From Methanothermobacter sp. (GTDB lineage: Archaea; Methanobacteriota; Methanobacteria; Methanobacteriales; DSM-23052): a stretch of 64,000 bases of DNA. The first letter of the stretch is position 1. Each line of letters starts with the position of its first letter. Of this stretch, positions 38,512 to 48,597 are shown in pieces. The stretch spans positions 479,364 through 543,363 of the forward strand of contig JASFYN010000001.1 in the NCBI GenBank assembly GCA_030055615.1, in the 5' to 3' direction. Below the pieces are notes generated by a model, which saw only the letters and a program-made list of their open reading frames with translations, did not search any database and was not told the DNA's origin. The position numbers and the translations under genes were made by a program.

Positions 38512-39329
38512 ATATCCAAGGGATAATTCTGCCAATTTTGGTTTCCCTTTCTGTGTCAATTATTTTCTGGTTTTTAGTAATGATAGTTCCAAGCTTGTTT
38601 CCAAGGGAGATGGCCAGGATACTATCATATTTTAAGAGGGGACCAGAGGATCCATTTGAGATAGCAACTATCCTGTCACATTTGAAGGATGATGGTTGGC
38701 AGAAGTTTTTTGCCATGGAACTTTTAAAAGGAAGATTCCATGAAAAGTTAAAAGAGCTTGAATCAAAGAAGTGTGAGGAGTGGGCGAGAGAAGTTGAATC
38801 CCAAAAGGAACTTTTAGAAAAGAGAAAACTTACAGACGATGAAATACTCCACATAGAAGCTGGTAAAGAACTGAAAAAGAGGTATGGTAACCTATTAAGG
38901 CTTGTGGAGGCGGATAAGTCAAAATTCCAGCTCAGTAAGTATGAGGAGGAATTTATAAAGATACGAAACGAGAAAAAGGATCAGATCAGCAAGTTAAGGG
39001 ATAAATATGATGATTTCACTTTCTGGGCCTTGAAGAATAGGAACTTGTTAAAATATATCAAGGAGAGGGTCTTCTCTAATAAGGAATTCCAACTTTCGAA
39101 GATTAAGAATTCATCGAAAGAATGGGCTCTTATACACTTATGGGGATTAGAAGCGCCTCAGAGATATCAAATTAGTAAATTGTATGATAATCTCCTACTT
39201 TATATGGCAATTGTAGGGGATAAAAAGGCCATGATGGAATTGGCAATATCTCTTAGTTCACACGAAAAGTCATTAGATTTCCTCGATAATATCATAGAAA
39301 GGGTCGAAAATTGGTTAGCTAGATCTTAA
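38508..39329 (+). CDS. Membrane-anchored helical protein, partner of the AAA+ ATPase
   Basis: A 273-residue protein I do not recognise. Residues 8-30 form one membrane helix (GIILPILVSLSVSIIFWFLVM). The rest is cytoplasmic, charged and almost all helical, with a likely coiled coil at about 95-170 and a hydrophobic helical end. There are no obvious catalytic motifs. The ATGA overlap with the AAA+ gene makes co-translation nearly certain, so it probably tethers or regulates the ATPase at the membrane. It converges with the DtxR-type gene, overlapping 11 bases. Confidence 0.55.
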   Translation: MNIQGIILPILVSLSVSIIFWFLVMIVPSLFPREMARILSYFKRGPEDPFEIATILSHLKDDGWQKFFAMELLKGRFHEKLKELESKKCEEWAREVESQKELLEKRKLTDDEILHIEAGKELKKRYGNLLRLVEADKSKFQLSKYEEEFIKIRNEKKDQISKLRDKYDDFTFWALKNRNLLKYIKERVFSNKEFQLSKIKNSSKEWALIHLWGLEAPQRYQISKLYDNLLLYMAIVGDKKAMMELAISLSSHEKSLDFLDNIIERVENWLARS

Positions 39330-40053
39330 ACTGGGATTTTTTCTCGGTTATTATGAAAATGTTATCTGCAATGTTTTTTCTGAGCACGATCTTTGATCCC
39401 TTCACTTCTATTTCGATGGATTCTATTGGATGACTTTTTTTCAGGACTTTTATAAAACTTCCAATTGTTATCCCCATGTTCATGATTTTTTCCATGAACT
39501 TGGAGTCACCTCTTATGAAGGATACTTTTCCTTCTTCCATTTCTTCTAGTTGGGGTAGTGAGAGCAGGTTTTCGTCCCTTGAACCTATTTCTTTAAGGTC
39601 TTCATCTTTTCTTTTCACGCATTCGCTACATGTTTTGAATTTGAAGTCGCATGGAGGTATAGGGTTTTTATCAGGACAGTAACTTGGTTGTTTGAGTAGT
39701 TGACAGAGGGCTCTTTCAGCATCATCAGAAAGCGTATGTTCCATTTCACAAGCCTGTTGATGTATTTTGTCCCGTTTCAAATTTAGAATGTCATATAGGA
39801 ACCTTTCAAGCAGCCTATGTCTCCTTATGACCTTTTCAGCCATCTTATAACCTTTCATTGTGAGTTTAACGCCCTTATATGGTGAATAATCCACAAGACC
39901 CATTTTAGCCAGCCTTTGAAGCATCTGAGTGACGCTTGGAGGTGCTATCCTTAATTCTCTGGATATACTGGATGTACTTACGATTTCTTGTTCTTGTGAA
40001 AGTTTATAGAGAGTTTCTAGGTATTCTTCTATGTTTTCACTTAAAATTTCCAT
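39319..40053 (-). CDS. DtxR/MntR-family metal-dependent repressor with FeoA-like domain
   Basis: About 244 residues from the ATG at 40053. A winged helix-turn-helix (residues 5-70, with RELRIAPPSVTQMLQRLAKMGLV) is followed by the metal-binding dimer domain (RRHRLLERFL, HQQACEMEHTLSDDAE). A cysteine set with PPC and CSEC near 140-155 follows, then a C-terminal SH3-like FeoA domain (MNMGITIGSFIKVL). Such proteins repress iron or manganese uptake genes when metal is bound. A perfect palindrome overlaps its own ribosome site and start. Confidence 0.9.
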   Translation of the reverse strand: MEILSENIEEYLETLYKLSQEQEIVSTSSISRELRIAPPSVTQMLQRLAKMGLVDYSPYKGVKLTMKGYKMAEKVIRRHRLLERFLYDILNLKRDKIHQQACEMEHTLSDDAERALCQLLKQPSYCPDKNPIPPCDFKFKTCSECVKRKDEDLKEIGSRDENLLSLPQLEEMEEGKVSFIRGDSKFMEKIMNMGITIGSFIKVLKKSHPIESIEIEVKGSKIVLRKNIADNIFIITEKKSQFKI

Positions 40054-40066
40054 TAGGTTCACCTAA
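40053..40066. promoter_or_regulatory. Candidate operator of the DtxR-type gene
   Basis: TTAGGTTCACCTAA is an inverted repeat with 6-base arms and a two-base spacer. It resembles the TTAGGT half-sites recognised by DtxR/IdeR-type repressors. It covers the ribosome site (AGGTGA) and abuts the start codon of the regulator gene, where a bound repressor would block expression. Part of the match comes from the ribosome site itself, so chance cannot be excluded. Confidence 0.45.
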
Positions 40067-40271
40067 ATATTATCATGTCTCATTTAAGATCCATATAAAT
40101 TTTCCTAGCCAAGTCATAAACCCAAAAAAGATTATTTATGGGAAGTCATTCACATTTTTATATTTATAATCCAAGAAGATAATATCAAGGTCAGCACTTT
40201 TCATAACCAAAAAATTTATGTAATCAATAATAGAAACAATGAAAATGTAAAATATTTCTAGTTTATGATGG

Positions 40272-40345
40272 GGGCCCGTAGCTCAGTCTGGCAGGGCATC
40301 TGGCTCTTAACCAGAAGATCGCGGGTTCAAATCCCGTCGGGCCCA
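40272..40345 (+). tRNA. tRNA-Lys (CTT)
   Basis: 74 bases fold into a cloverleaf. The acceptor stem GGGCCCG pairs with CGGGCCC, discriminator A. The anticodon arm is TCTGG-CTCTTAA-CCAGA with anticodon CUU. The T arm has GGGTTCAAATCCC. No CCA is encoded and there is no intron. AT-rich TATA-like sequence lies 20-60 bases upstream. Confidence 0.96.
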
Positions 40346-40415
40346 TCCAAGTTTTTAACAGTATATTATAAGAGTTTATTGCGTAGTTGATAGTTTTTTA
40401 GGTAAGGTGGTGCCT

Positions 40416-41763
40416 TTGGTTTTTGATTTCCATGACAATAAAGTGAAGATCATTCTCTTGGCATTCTTTACAATGGTCTCTATGGGTTTGATTTACTATT
40501 TCCATTTTATCTTACATATTCATGTTATATTCACTCATTTCTTTTATATTCCAATTATTTTAGCGACTATTTGGTTTAAAAGAAGATCTTTGATTTTAAC
40601 TGGGATATTATCATTTCTACTTTTGGCTTCTTCTTATCTCGTATCATCTTTTTATCTTATTGAGGATTTTTTTCCGCGTTTTAATGTTATTTTTTGTAAA
40701 TATGGTGGTCATATTTTTAGTTGAGGAAATAGACAAAAAGAGGAAGCAGATAGCAGAAAGTGAGGAAAGGTATCGTTTACTTTTTGAATTGTCACCCCAG
40801 TATATATTGATTTCTAACTTGGATGGGAAAATTTGTGATGTAAATGAGCATGTCAGCGAATTTATTGGGTTAGAAAAGGATAAATTGAGGGGTAAATCCA
40901 TTTTTGATTTGAACCTCCTCCTACCTGAGAAAATAGATGAGGCTAAGGATCTGCTGAAGATTATGAGAGAGGGTGGGGAAGTTCCACCTTATGAAACGAA
41001 GATTTTAGACCCTATGGGGAATGAACGCCATGTTAAAATCTTCAGTAAGCCTATTAATGTCAATGGAAAGGATTTGATTATATTTGTAATCCAGGATTTG
41101 ACTGATATAAAAGAGGCCCAAAAAGAGTTGGAGAATGCGCTTGAGGAGAAGGATCTGCTCCTTAAGGAGATCCATCATAGGGTTAAGAATAATCTTATGA
41201 TAATTTCGAGTCTTTTAAGCCTCCAGGCAAGATATTTAAAGGATAAAGAGGCGCTTGAAATCTTTAAGGAGAGTGAGAATAGGGCAAGATCTATGGCATT
41301 AATCCATGAGAGGCTCTATCGTTCTTCTAACCTTAAAGAGATCGACATGATGGAGTATCTTCAGACACTTGCCAGGGGTATATTTAGTAGTTACGCCCCC
41401 CAGGGGGTTGAACTCAACTTCGACATTGACAAGATAAAAATGGATATAGAATTGGCCATACCAGTTGGTTTGATAGTGAATGAGCTTATAACGAATTCAT
41501 TTAAACATGCCTTTCCAGAGGGTGAAAAAGGAGAAGTTAGCTTAAAGTTGAAATCCTTGGATGGTAAAATCTTCCTTGAGGTGAGTGATAATGGGGTGGG
41601 CTTCCCTGAAGATCTTGATTGGAGGAATACAGAATCTTTGGGTCTTCAATTAGTTAAAAGTTTAGCTGAGCAGATCAACGCTAAGGTTCAGATGATATCA
41701 GATAATGGAACAACCTTCAAGTTAATAATACCAGAAGTTTCTATGGAGAATATGAAAGGATGA
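40416..41763 (+). pseudogene. Membrane sensor histidine kinase split by a one-base frameshift in a T7 tract
   Basis: The first frame encodes a membrane sensor part with about three helices (HIHVIFTHFFYIPIILATIW) and runs to a stop at 40724. The second frame opens near 40660 and encodes a PAS domain (SEERYRLLFELSP), a HisKA_2 dimerisation segment with the phospho-accepting His in KEIHHRVKNNL, and an ATPase domain with NELITNSFKHAF and DNGVGFPE. Removing one T from the run of seven at 40667-40673 joins them as LIEDFFRVLMLFF with no other change. The start is probably TTG 40416 (GTG 40407 also possible). Confidence 0.75.
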
Positions 41764-41766
41764 AAG

Positions 41767-42258
41767 TTATTCTATTTTTTTGAATTCTTTTTTTGGCGCT
41801 CCACAAATTGGACATTTTTCTGGTGGTTCATCTTCGACTGTATTACCACACCAATTACACACATAATAGTCTACTTCCTCGTTTTCTCCAAGGTTTTCGA
41901 GGGCTTTTCTATAAAGTTGTTCATGTATCATCTCAACTTTATTAGCAACATCAAAACTCCATGCTGCTTGTTTTTCACCTTCATTTTTGGCTTCTTCAAT
42001 AAATGAGGGGTACATTTCTTCGAATTCATGGGTTTCTCCATCTATAGCCTCTTTAAGATTTTCTTCCGTGGTTTTAATGGCATCCATGGCCTTTAGGTGA
42101 TTAAAAGCGTGCACCGCCTCTGCAGCTGCTGCAGCGCGGAATAGTTTGGCTATTTGAGTATATCCTTCCTCTTCGGCTTTTTTTGCAAAGGCTAAGTATT
42201 TTCTGTTTGCTTGGGATTCCCCTGCAAATGCTTCTTTCAAATTTTCTAATGTCGACAT
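41767..42258 (-). CDS. Rubrerythrin
   Basis: About 163 residues from the ATG at 42258, with GGAGGTGGATG upstream; the longer frame before it is not family sequence. A ferritin-like four-helix domain has the diiron Glu/His ligands (FAGESQANRKY, AAEAVHAFNHL, DGETHEFEEMYP, VEMIHEQLY). A C-terminal rubredoxin-like domain has CNWCG and CPICG. It is an NAD(P)H-linked peroxidase in anaerobes, protecting against oxygen. It lies downstream of the histone gene behind a hairpin. Confidence 0.95.
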   Translation of the reverse strand: MSTLENLKEAFAGESQANRKYLAFAKKAEEEGYTQIAKLFRAAAAAEAVHAFNHLKAMDAIKTTEENLKEAIDGETHEFEEMYPSFIEEAKNEGEKQAAWSFDVANKVEMIHEQLYRKALENLGENEEVDYYVCNWCGNTVEDEPPEKCPICGAPKKEFKKIE

Positions 42259-42298
42259 TATCATCCACCTCCAAAAGGTAGACAAAAAAAGGGGGGAA

Positions 42299-42350
42299 TG
42301 CATGTGGGGTGCTTACCATACTGTGAATGTATTCTAGCACCCCCCATGCA
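42299..42350 (-). terminator. Hairpin and T-tract between histone and rubrerythrin genes
   Basis: TGCATGTGGGGTGCT (42299-42313) and AGCACCCCCCATGCA (42336-42350) form a 15-base stem with one mismatch and a 22-base loop. Read leftward from the histone gene, the hairpin is followed by CCCCCC and seven T residues, the usual form of an archaeal U-tract terminator. It would end most histone transcripts and let some read into rubrerythrin. Confidence 0.6.
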
Positions 42351-42352
42351 GA

Positions 42353-42562
42353 TCATTTCATTGTTTTAACGGCCAATTCCACATCTTCTGCTTTAACTGT
42401 CTTTCTACCAGCATGCTTTGCGAATTTAACAGCTGATGCTGCTATTTCTTCACCCATTTTCTCCAAAACCTTTGCTAGTTCTTCTCTTGCATCATTACTT
42501 ATTCTCTCTGCACCGGCATTTTTTATGATTCTTCCAACTGGTGCTACTGGTAATTCAACCAT
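42353..42562 (-). CDS. Archaeal histone
   Basis: A 69-residue HMf/HMt-type histone: [19 protein letters not shown] at the start, the [15 protein letters not shown] central helix and the [15 protein letters not shown] end. It wraps DNA as dimers and larger stacks. Strong GGAGGTGA precedes the ATG. The gene has its own hairpin terminator. About 290 bases of AT-rich sequence separate it from divergent cofH. Confidence 0.97.
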   Translation of the reverse strand: MVELPVAPVGRIIKNAGAERISNDAREELAKVLEKMGEEIAASAVKFAKHAGRKTVKAEDVELAVKTMK

Positions 42563-42850
42563 ATTTTCACCTCCAAAATAACCTAATAATTACTCATATT
42601 TAAATCTATTGATTATACTTGAATCTATGAGATTAATTTAACCATAAGATTACAATGATAATCGATAAGATAAATCACAAAATTGTAATTTTCCCCAGGC
42701 CAGATCCCATGAAAAAATTGAACCCAAAAAATATATTGGACACCATGACTTGAAATAAATTATAAAGAAACATTGGGGAATGATAAAAAAATTTATAATA
42801 TTAACCTATCATAGAATAAAAGGGATTAATCATTAACAGAAGATGATATT
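42563..42850. promoter_or_regulatory. Divergent AT-rich promoter region, histone and cofH
   Basis: About 290 bases with several TATA-like stretches. Those near 42590-42640 would serve the histone gene leftward, and ATTTATAATATT near 42790-42800 would serve cofH rightward. I see no clear operator repeat or RNA gene. Confidence 0.4.
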
Positions 42851-43981
42851 ATGGTTGACACCTTAAAAATCAGCCCACACACGAAAAAAGTATTAGAAAA
42901 AGCCATAGATGAGCCAATATCCTCAGAGGATGCGCTTTATCTAATGAAACTCCAAGGAAGCGAATTGCACGGGCTTTTCATGACAGCAGATGCTGTGCGG
43001 CGAGAAATTGTCGGAGAAGAAGTTACATTCATAAAAAATTGGAATATAAACTTCACAAACATTTGCACAGGCAACTGTGGCTTCTGCGCTTTCAGAAAGA
43101 ACCCAAATGAGAATGGATCATATTTCATGCAAATACCTGAAATACTCAAAAGGGCTAGGATGGCCGCGGCAAATGGAGCAATAGAACTATGCATACAAGG
43201 AGGCCTACACCCCGACGTGGACACATACTTCTATGAGGATATTTTAAGGGCCATAAAATCCGAGCTCCCAAAAATACACGTCCACGCATTCTCACCAATG
43301 GAAATATATTATGGATCAAAAAGTGCGGAACTTTCGATAGAGGAAACTCTAAGGATACTTAAGAAGGCAGGATTAGATTCTATGCCAGGAACGGCAGCTG
43401 AAATCCTAGATGATAATATTCGACGTGTTATCTGTCCAAAAAAGCTCAATACGAGAGAATGGATTGAAGTGATAGAAACTGCCCATAAAACAGGCATCCC
43501 TACAACCTCAACCATCATGTATGGTCATATAGATGAAGCTGAAGAAAGGATAAAACACCTTGAAATTCTGAGATCTATCCAAGAGCGTACAGGCGGATTC
43601 ACAGAATTCGTACCATTACCTTTCATGCACAAAAATACAAGAATATACCATAATGGGCTTGCGAAGGCTGGGAGTACTGGGACGGAAGACTTGAAACTTT
43701 ATGCTATTGCAAGATTAATGTTCAGAGATCTTATAAAGAATATACAAGCATCATGGGTTAAACTAGGATTCAAATTCGCACAAATGTGCTTATTGGCAGG
43801 GGCAAATGATCTCGGCGGGACACTCGGCGAAGAGAACATTTCAAGATCGGCTGGGGCGTCATACGGCGTTAGCGCGGAAGTTGAAGAAATGAAAAGAGTT
43901 ATAATAGATATTGGTAGAACACCCGCTATGAGGGACACACTCTATAGAAGAATACAACCAGTCACTCAACCCTATCTATGA
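42851..43981 (+). CDS. cofH: F420 biosynthesis protein CofH (FO synthase subunit 2)
   Basis: A 376-residue radical SAM enzyme with [10 protein letters not shown] near residue 73, [16 protein letters not shown] and PGTAAEIL segments and a C-terminal [17 protein letters not shown] motif. With CofG it makes FO, the deazaflavin of coenzyme F420, from a ribityl-uracil and tyrosine. cofG is not in this window. Its end overlaps the convergent cyclophilin-like gene by 20 bases. Confidence 0.93.
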   Translation: MVDTLKISPHTKKVLEKAIDEPISSEDALYLMKLQGSELHGLFMTADAVRREIVGEEVTFIKNWNINFTNICTGNCGFCAFRKNPNENGSYFMQIPEILKRARMAAANGAIELCIQGGLHPDVDTYFYEDILRAIKSELPKIHVHAFSPMEIYYGSKSAELSIEETLRILKKAGLDSMPGTAAEILDDNIRRVICPKKLNTREWIEVIETAHKTGIPTTSTIMYGHIDEAEERIKHLEILRSIQERTGGFTEFVPLPFMHKNTRIYHNGLAKAGSTGTEDLKLYAIARLMFRDLIKNIQASWVKLGFKFAQMCLLAGANDLGGTLGEENISRSAGASYGVSAEVEEMKRVIIDIGRTPAMRDTLYRRIQPVTQPYL

Positions 43982-44315
43982 TTATCCTGTCACCTTCCTC
44001 CACTTCTTGGAAGATTTCAAGGTTTTCTATGATCTTACCTATATGGTTAACCTCAGAATAAGGTTGACTTGACCCGAAAAAAATACAGAAGGCATAACCT
44101 GGAGGCCAATAAGATATATCACCCATAGTAGCTGTTTTGGACGGATTCTCATATTCTATGGTCAATGGTATGTCAAAGTAGACCTCTTCAAGCCATATGA
44201 GGGCTCTGCCCTCCAATGGCAGATTATCATAGATAATCCGGGCCGTTTTAGGGTTTCTATCATCCAATTCTCCAATCGCATGACCTTTCCCTTCGACTTC
44301 TATCTTGATCCTCAT
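43962..44315 (-). CDS. Cyclophilin-like fold protein
   Basis: A 117-residue, beta-rich protein. It has the [16 protein letters not shown] segment and preceding ATMGDI typical of small archaeal/bacterial cyclophilin-like proteins (TM1367 type). No prolyl isomerase activity is shown for these. The gene is single, convergent with cofH. The 159 bases between it and deoC show no gene, only T-rich sequence. Confidence 0.75.
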   Translation of the reverse strand: MRIKIEVEGKGHAIGELDDRNPKTARIIYDNLPLEGRALIWLEEVYFDIPLTIEYENPSKTATMGDISYWPPGYAFCIFFGSSQPYSEVNHIGKIIENLEIFQEVEEGDRIIIDRVE

Positions 44316-44474
44316 CTTTCATACCCTCCTGGGAACCCTTTCTAAATTTGGGGGGGTTTCTCACTTTAAAACTCTTTTTAGATTTATTTGACCTTTTAGC
44401 TTCTGAAGGGCTAACCCTTGGGAAGTGTGTTGCCGCCAACCAGCTTAAATTAATGGGGGGACATTGAAAATCGC

Positions 44475-45167
44475 CTACAGGATCCTTTTATCGGGAAGTT
44501 TAGTTAAACTTTCCCATTCTTTGATTATTTGAACGCCACTTGAGGTTCCTATTCGATCAGCTCCAGCCTCTATCATGGCAAGTGCGGTTTTAAGATCTCT
44601 TATACCACCAGAGGCTTTAACGCCCATACTTTTCCCTACCACAGATCTCATCAGCTTCACATCTTCTAAAGTGGCTCCTTTAAGGTTGCAATAAGAAGTT
44701 GATGTTTTAACATAATCCGCACCGGCTTTTTTACTTATTTTGCAAGCTAGTATTTTTTCTTTTTCTGTTAGATATGCTGTTTCTATTATGACCTTGACTA
44801 TATTGTCTTCGGCGACTTCAACCACTCCTTTTATATCCTCGGTGACAAGGTCTAGTTCTCCGGATTTTAGCGCCCCTATATTTATAACCATGTCCAATTC
44901 ACTGGCCCCATCTTTTATAGCCTCTTTGGCTTCAAAGGCTTTTACTCTTGGGGTGGTGCTGCCTGTTGGGAATCCTATAACAGAACCTACTTTTACTGGT
45001 GTGCCATTGAGTATTTTGGATGCTAATCTGACATTAGTTGGGGTTACCATTACACAGCCAAACCGGTAATGGGCAGCCTCCTTACATAATCTTATTATGT
45101 CATCTGTTTTTGCATCAGCTTTTACATTTGTATGATCTATGAGACGTGCAAAACTTTCTTTTTCCAT
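44475..45167 (-). CDS. deoC: Deoxyribose-phosphate aldolase
   Basis: A 230-residue TIM-barrel aldolase. [12 protein letters not shown] starts the protein; the Schiff-base lysine is in DYVKTSTSY, and [14 protein letters not shown] follows. It splits deoxyribose 5-phosphate, or condenses acetaldehyde and glyceraldehyde 3-phosphate. It ends the run elp3-deoC on the minus strand, ten bases after elp3's upstream neighbour order reversed; elp3 lies downstream at lower spacing (45177). Confidence 0.92.
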   Translation of the reverse strand: MEKESFARLIDHTNVKADAKTDDIIRLCKEAAHYRFGCVMVTPTNVRLASKILNGTPVKVGSVIGFPTGSTTPRVKAFEAKEAIKDGASELDMVINIGALKSGELDLVTEDIKGVVEVAEDNIVKVIIETAYLTEKEKILACKISKKAGADYVKTSTSYCNLKGATLEDVKLMRSVVGKSMGVKASGGIRDLKTALAMIEAGADRIGTSSGVQIIKEWESLTKLPDKRIL

Positions 45168-45176
45168 ATTATCCGC

Positions 45177-46787
45177 TCATTTTAACATTTTTGCCATGTA
45201 TGGGCCCTCTTTTCCGTACCCAAGCCTTCTGTAATAATTTCTTACCCCTATTCCGCTTGTGATTAATATTTTTTCTTTGTTGTTTTTGAGGGCTAATTCT
45301 TCTGCCCAGGATAATAGTTTCTCTCCATATCCTGAATGTTGTCCAATGCCCTCTCCCGGTTCGCCAAGGGGGAGCATGGGCCCGTAGACATGTAATTCTC
45401 TTACTAGGGCCGTTTTTTCGTTAATTTCTTTTCGGTGGGCTTTCTTGGATGGTAGTCTTAGTCTGAGGAATCCGATGAGAATATTATTTTCAGGGTCTTC
45501 GTAGGATAGGAAGAATTCTTTTCCACCTGTTGCTTTGTAGACTTCTTTTAGGGGTTTTATGTTGTCTGGGTTTATATTGGCACCCTCTGATAGTCTGTGT
45601 CCTATTTCTCTGCATCTTATGCATTGGCATTGTATGCCTTCTTCTTTGAGTTTCTTGTAGACTATTTCTCCAAGGTTTGATTTTTTAACCCCATCAACGA
45701 TTAGGTGTGATGGTATATCACGTTGTATTCTCATTGTACGAACCCATTTTGGTAGCATTTTCTTTATTTGGACGATTAATTCAGCCGCTTCTTCTGTATT
45801 ATATGGTTTGTATTCTCCTTTTTTCCATAACTGATATAGTTGGCTGTTCTTTGTAACTAGGCATGGGTATATTTTTATCATGTCGGGTTTGAAGGATGGG
45901 TCTGAGAACAGTCTTTTGAAGATTCTAAGATCCTTTTCGAAGTCTGCGAATAAGCCTGGCATGAGATGCATTGCGACTTTGATCCCTGAATCTCTCAAGA
46001 TTCTGTTAGATTCTATAACATCCTGGATGTTATGGCCTCTTTTTATTCTCTGGTATATGTGGTTGTATATTGTTTGGACTCCGAGTTCTACTCTTGTGAC
46101 TCCAAATGATAGCATCCTATCTACGTCTTCTTCTTTGCAGTAGTCGGGTCTTGTTTCGAATGTTAGGCCGACGCATCTTATTGGTGCTTTTTCGTTGGCT
46201 GATTGGACCTCTTTTAGGGGTATGTGATCGTTATATTTTGGTAGTTTTATTTTGAGGTTTTTGATCTTGGCTCCGAAGTCTATCATTGCCTTTAGGCATT
46301 GTGTTATGAACCATTCCTGGTAGCATAGTGTCTGGGATGGGAATGTGCCCCCCATTATGATCAGTTCTACTTTATCTGTGGGGTGTCCTATGCTGTGGAG
46401 TTGCTTTAGTCTATTGTATACTTGGTGATATGGATGGAAATTGTACATTCTTGCTCTGAGTGCTGCTGGTTCTTCTCCTGTGTAACTTGGGGGTGCTTTT
46501 TCGCTTTCCGGACAATATAAGCACCTTCCATGGGGGCATGGATGAGGTTGGCACATTACGGCTACTATCGCAACCCCAGAGATTGTCCTTGTAGGTTTTT
46601 TTCTTAAAAGTTCTTCTATGATTTTTCTTTCTTTTTTTGTGGCATGTTTTAGTATTGTGGAGTTGCCTATGAATTTTTTAAGTTTGAAATCCTTACAAAC
46701 TCTGCGTTTCAAATTTTCGAGTTCTTCTCTTGTCTTTACCCTTCCTTTGACTATTTCTTCTATTATTAAGCGACAGGCGCTTTCCAT
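45177..46787 (-). CDS. elp3: Archaeal Elp3 tRNA U34 carboxymethyltransferase
   Basis: A 536-residue protein. A radical SAM domain has [15 protein letters not shown] near residue 105 and GGTFPSQ, with [11 protein letters not shown] later. A C-terminal GNAT domain (from about 390) has [18 protein letters not shown] and NYYRRLGY. Elp3 makes 5-carboxymethyluridine at wobble U34. All three parts are intact. The site-2 protease gene lies 17 bases upstream. Confidence 0.94.
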   Translation of the reverse strand: MESACRLIIEEIVKGRVKTREELENLKRRVCKDFKLKKFIGNSTILKHATKKERKIIEELLRKKPTRTISGVAIVAVMCQPHPCPHGRCLYCPESEKAPPSYTGEEPAALRARMYNFHPYHQVYNRLKQLHSIGHPTDKVELIIMGGTFPSQTLCYQEWFITQCLKAMIDFGAKIKNLKIKLPKYNDHIPLKEVQSANEKAPIRCVGLTFETRPDYCKEEDVDRMLSFGVTRVELGVQTIYNHIYQRIKRGHNIQDVIESNRILRDSGIKVAMHLMPGLFADFEKDLRIFKRLFSDPSFKPDMIKIYPCLVTKNSQLYQLWKKGEYKPYNTEEAAELIVQIKKMLPKWVRTMRIQRDIPSHLIVDGVKKSNLGEIVYKKLKEEGIQCQCIRCREIGHRLSEGANINPDNIKPLKEVYKATGGKEFFLSYEDPENNILIGFLRLRLPSKKAHRKEINEKTALVRELHVYGPMLPLGEPGEGIGQHSGYGEKLLSWAEELALKNNKEKILITSGIGVRNYYRRLGYGKEGPYMAKMLK

Positions 46788-46804
46788 CCTCTGAATTTCC
46801 TCCT

Positions 46805-47836
46805 TCAGCTCTTTGTTCTTCTCATGATGTCAAGGGTTCTTATGAGGTCTGTTTTTGATATTATCCCGACGAGTTTGTTGTCTTTGAGGACTGGTAATCT
46901 TCCAAGGTCGTGGCTGGTTAACTTTTCCAAGGCTGTCATGGCATCATCATTGATATCTACTGTGATAACATCCCTTGTCATCACTTCTTGAATGGGGGTA
47001 TCTTTTTCGGCGTTTGATAGGTCATGGAATGTTACTATACCTTTAAGTTTGCCATTCTCTGTTACAGGGTATCCCATGTGCTTGTATTTGAATACTGTTT
47101 TAAGGGCTTCTTCAACTGTTGAGGAAGGTTTAAGCGTGATAGGCTCTGGTGTCATTACATCACCTACTTTAACCCCTTCAAGTAATGATGATATGAATAC
47201 TAGCCTGTATTCTTGTTCAGCGCCGATATAAATGAAAAGGGCTATTAATATGAGGAATAGGTTGAAGAATATTCCAGCCATTGCCATGAGCACGGCGAGA
47301 AACTTCCCAAGGTTCGCGGCGACTTCTGTTGAACGTAGATAGCTCATCTTCTCTGCTAATAACGCTCTTAATATTCTGCCACCATCCATTGGAAATGCTG
47401 GTATCAAGTTAAAGAATGCTAGCACTACATTTACTAGTATGAAATTGGCCATAAATTCTGTTATTGCCTGTGGGAATATTCTTGTGGATCCTATGCCATA
47501 GAGGGTGAATGCTATTATCAAGTTTGTTAGGGGTCCTGCGATGGATATTAAAAGTTCTTGGCGGGGTACGCGAGGTATTTCCTCCATCTTGGCAATACCA
47601 CCTATGGGGAGTAGGAGTATTTTCTCTATTTTCACTCCGAAATGGCGTGCTACATATGAATGTGCCAATTCATGGATGACAACTGTCACAAAGACCAATG
47701 TTATAAGCACAGCAAGCTCTAATGAAATTAAATTTAAAAATGCCAAGAAGTATATGGAGATTATCAATATTAGGAATGAAAAATCTAATTCTATGGGTAT
47801 ACCGAAAATCTTGAATATTTTTATGGATGTTTTCAT
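46805..47836 (-). CDS. Site-2 protease (M50) with two CBS domains
   Basis: A 343-residue membrane metalloprotease. HELAH at 55-59 gives two zinc ligands and FPMDGGR near residue 150 gives the third. About six helices cover residues 15-210. Two CBS domains lie at the C-terminus ([11 protein letters not shown] and [11 protein letters not shown]). This SpoIVFB-type layout cleaves membrane-bound proteins and may sense adenine nucleotides through CBS. Substrates are unknown. Confidence 0.9.
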   Translation of the reverse strand: MKTSIKIFKIFGIPIELDFSFLILIISIYFLAFLNLISLELAVLITLVFVTVVIHELAHSYVARHFGVKIEKILLLPIGGIAKMEEIPRVPRQELLISIAGPLTNLIIAFTLYGIGSTRIFPQAITEFMANFILVNVVLAFFNLIPAFPMDGGRILRALLAEKMSYLRSTEVAANLGKFLAVLMAMAGIFFNLFLILIALFIYIGAEQEYRLVFISSLLEGVKVGDVMTPEPITLKPSSTVEEALKTVFKYKHMGYPVTENGKLKGIVTFHDLSNAEKDTPIQEVMTRDVITVDINDDAMTALEKLTSHDLGRLPVLKDNKLVGIISKTDLIRTLDIMRRTKS

Positions 47837-47914
47837 AGATTAAATTTTTATCCTATGAAAAAATATATATTCCTATTATAATAAGATATATTATCGTAGA
47901 GAGTTGGTGTTTTG

Positions 47915-48187
47915 ATGTTGGTCTCTGAACTTTTAGGTAAAAAGGTTCTTGATAAAAACGCCCTAGAAGTGGGTAAGGTATCTGATATGGAGATAGACCT
48001 TAAGAAGGGGATGATAAATTCTGTGATCATATCGAAAGGAGAGTTATCCCTCAGGCCACAGACATTCATCGTAAATATCGACGAAATACAGAAAGTGGGT
48101 GATTATGTTATAATGGATATAGCCGTTGAGGAGGTTTCAGAGACTCCTAAGGAGGAACCGACTAAACTTTCACCTGAAAAGGAATAA
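47915..48187 (+). CDS. PRC-barrel domain protein
   Basis: A 90-residue protein from the ATG at 47915. SELLGKKVLDKNALEVGKVSDMEID and the RPQTFIVNIDEIQKVGDYV end mark the PRC-barrel fold, shared by RimM and archaeal proteins. A short acidic/proline tail follows. It may take part in RNA processing or protein contacts; no role is proven. It is divergent from the protease gene and precedes DUF2098. Confidence 0.85.
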   Translation: MLVSELLGKKVLDKNALEVGKVSDMEIDLKKGMINSVIISKGELSLRPQTFIVNIDEIQKVGDYVIMDIAVEEVSETPKEEPTKLSPEKE

Positions 48188-48209
48188 TAGAAATTTGGGG
48201 GGTATTATA

Positions 48210-48515
48210 TTGGAGATAGTTGATGGGAGAGGAAAAACGATAACTGTAGGCTCTATTGTGAGATATACCGGTACCGGTACTACTGGGGAGGTTTCAGGGC
48301 TTAAAGTAGAGGATAATCAAGGATGGGCTAGGCTCGCCGACTCAGACCTATGGTATAATACTGAGTATCTTGAAGTGGTGGACAAAGCAGAGTTTGAAAG
48401 AAAAGAATCTGAAAAGAGGGAAAAGATAGAGAAGCATCTTAAGAAGCTTAAAAAGATGCGAGAGGATCTTGAAGAGGTTGACATGGGCTCAGAGGTCTGT
48501 GATGGTGGAGGTTAA
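48210..48515 (+). CDS. DUF2098 family protein
   Basis: About 101 residues from a TTG at 48210 with GGGGGG seven bases upstream; the longer frame from 48126 is in the wrong phase of the preceding gene and adds basic, low-complexity sequence. VDGRGKTITVGSIVRYTGTGTTGEV and LADSDLWYNTEYLEVV match DUF2098, a small methanogen family. A charged C-terminal helix follows. The function is unknown. Confidence 0.75.
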   Translation: MEIVDGRGKTITVGSIVRYTGTGTTGEVSGLKVEDNQGWARLADSDLWYNTEYLEVVDKAEFERKESEKREKIEKHLKKLKKMREDLEEVDMGSEVCDGGG

Positions 48516-48597
48516 CTTTTCGAGTTTTTTCCTATTTTGGATCAGCTCCTCCACCCTACTTCAGATTCTTGAGTATAAAAATTGGGGGGTGTGAAAT

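Noticed and set aside
40407..40724. A separate 105-residue membrane protein gene
   Set aside because: Its end after the T7 tract is non-family sequence, and the next frame continues the sensor-kinase pattern directly.
48126..48209. Longer N-terminus for the DUF2098 protein
   Set aside because: This part lies within the PRC-barrel gene in another frame and is Arg/Asn-rich filler; TTG 48210 has a strong ribosome site.
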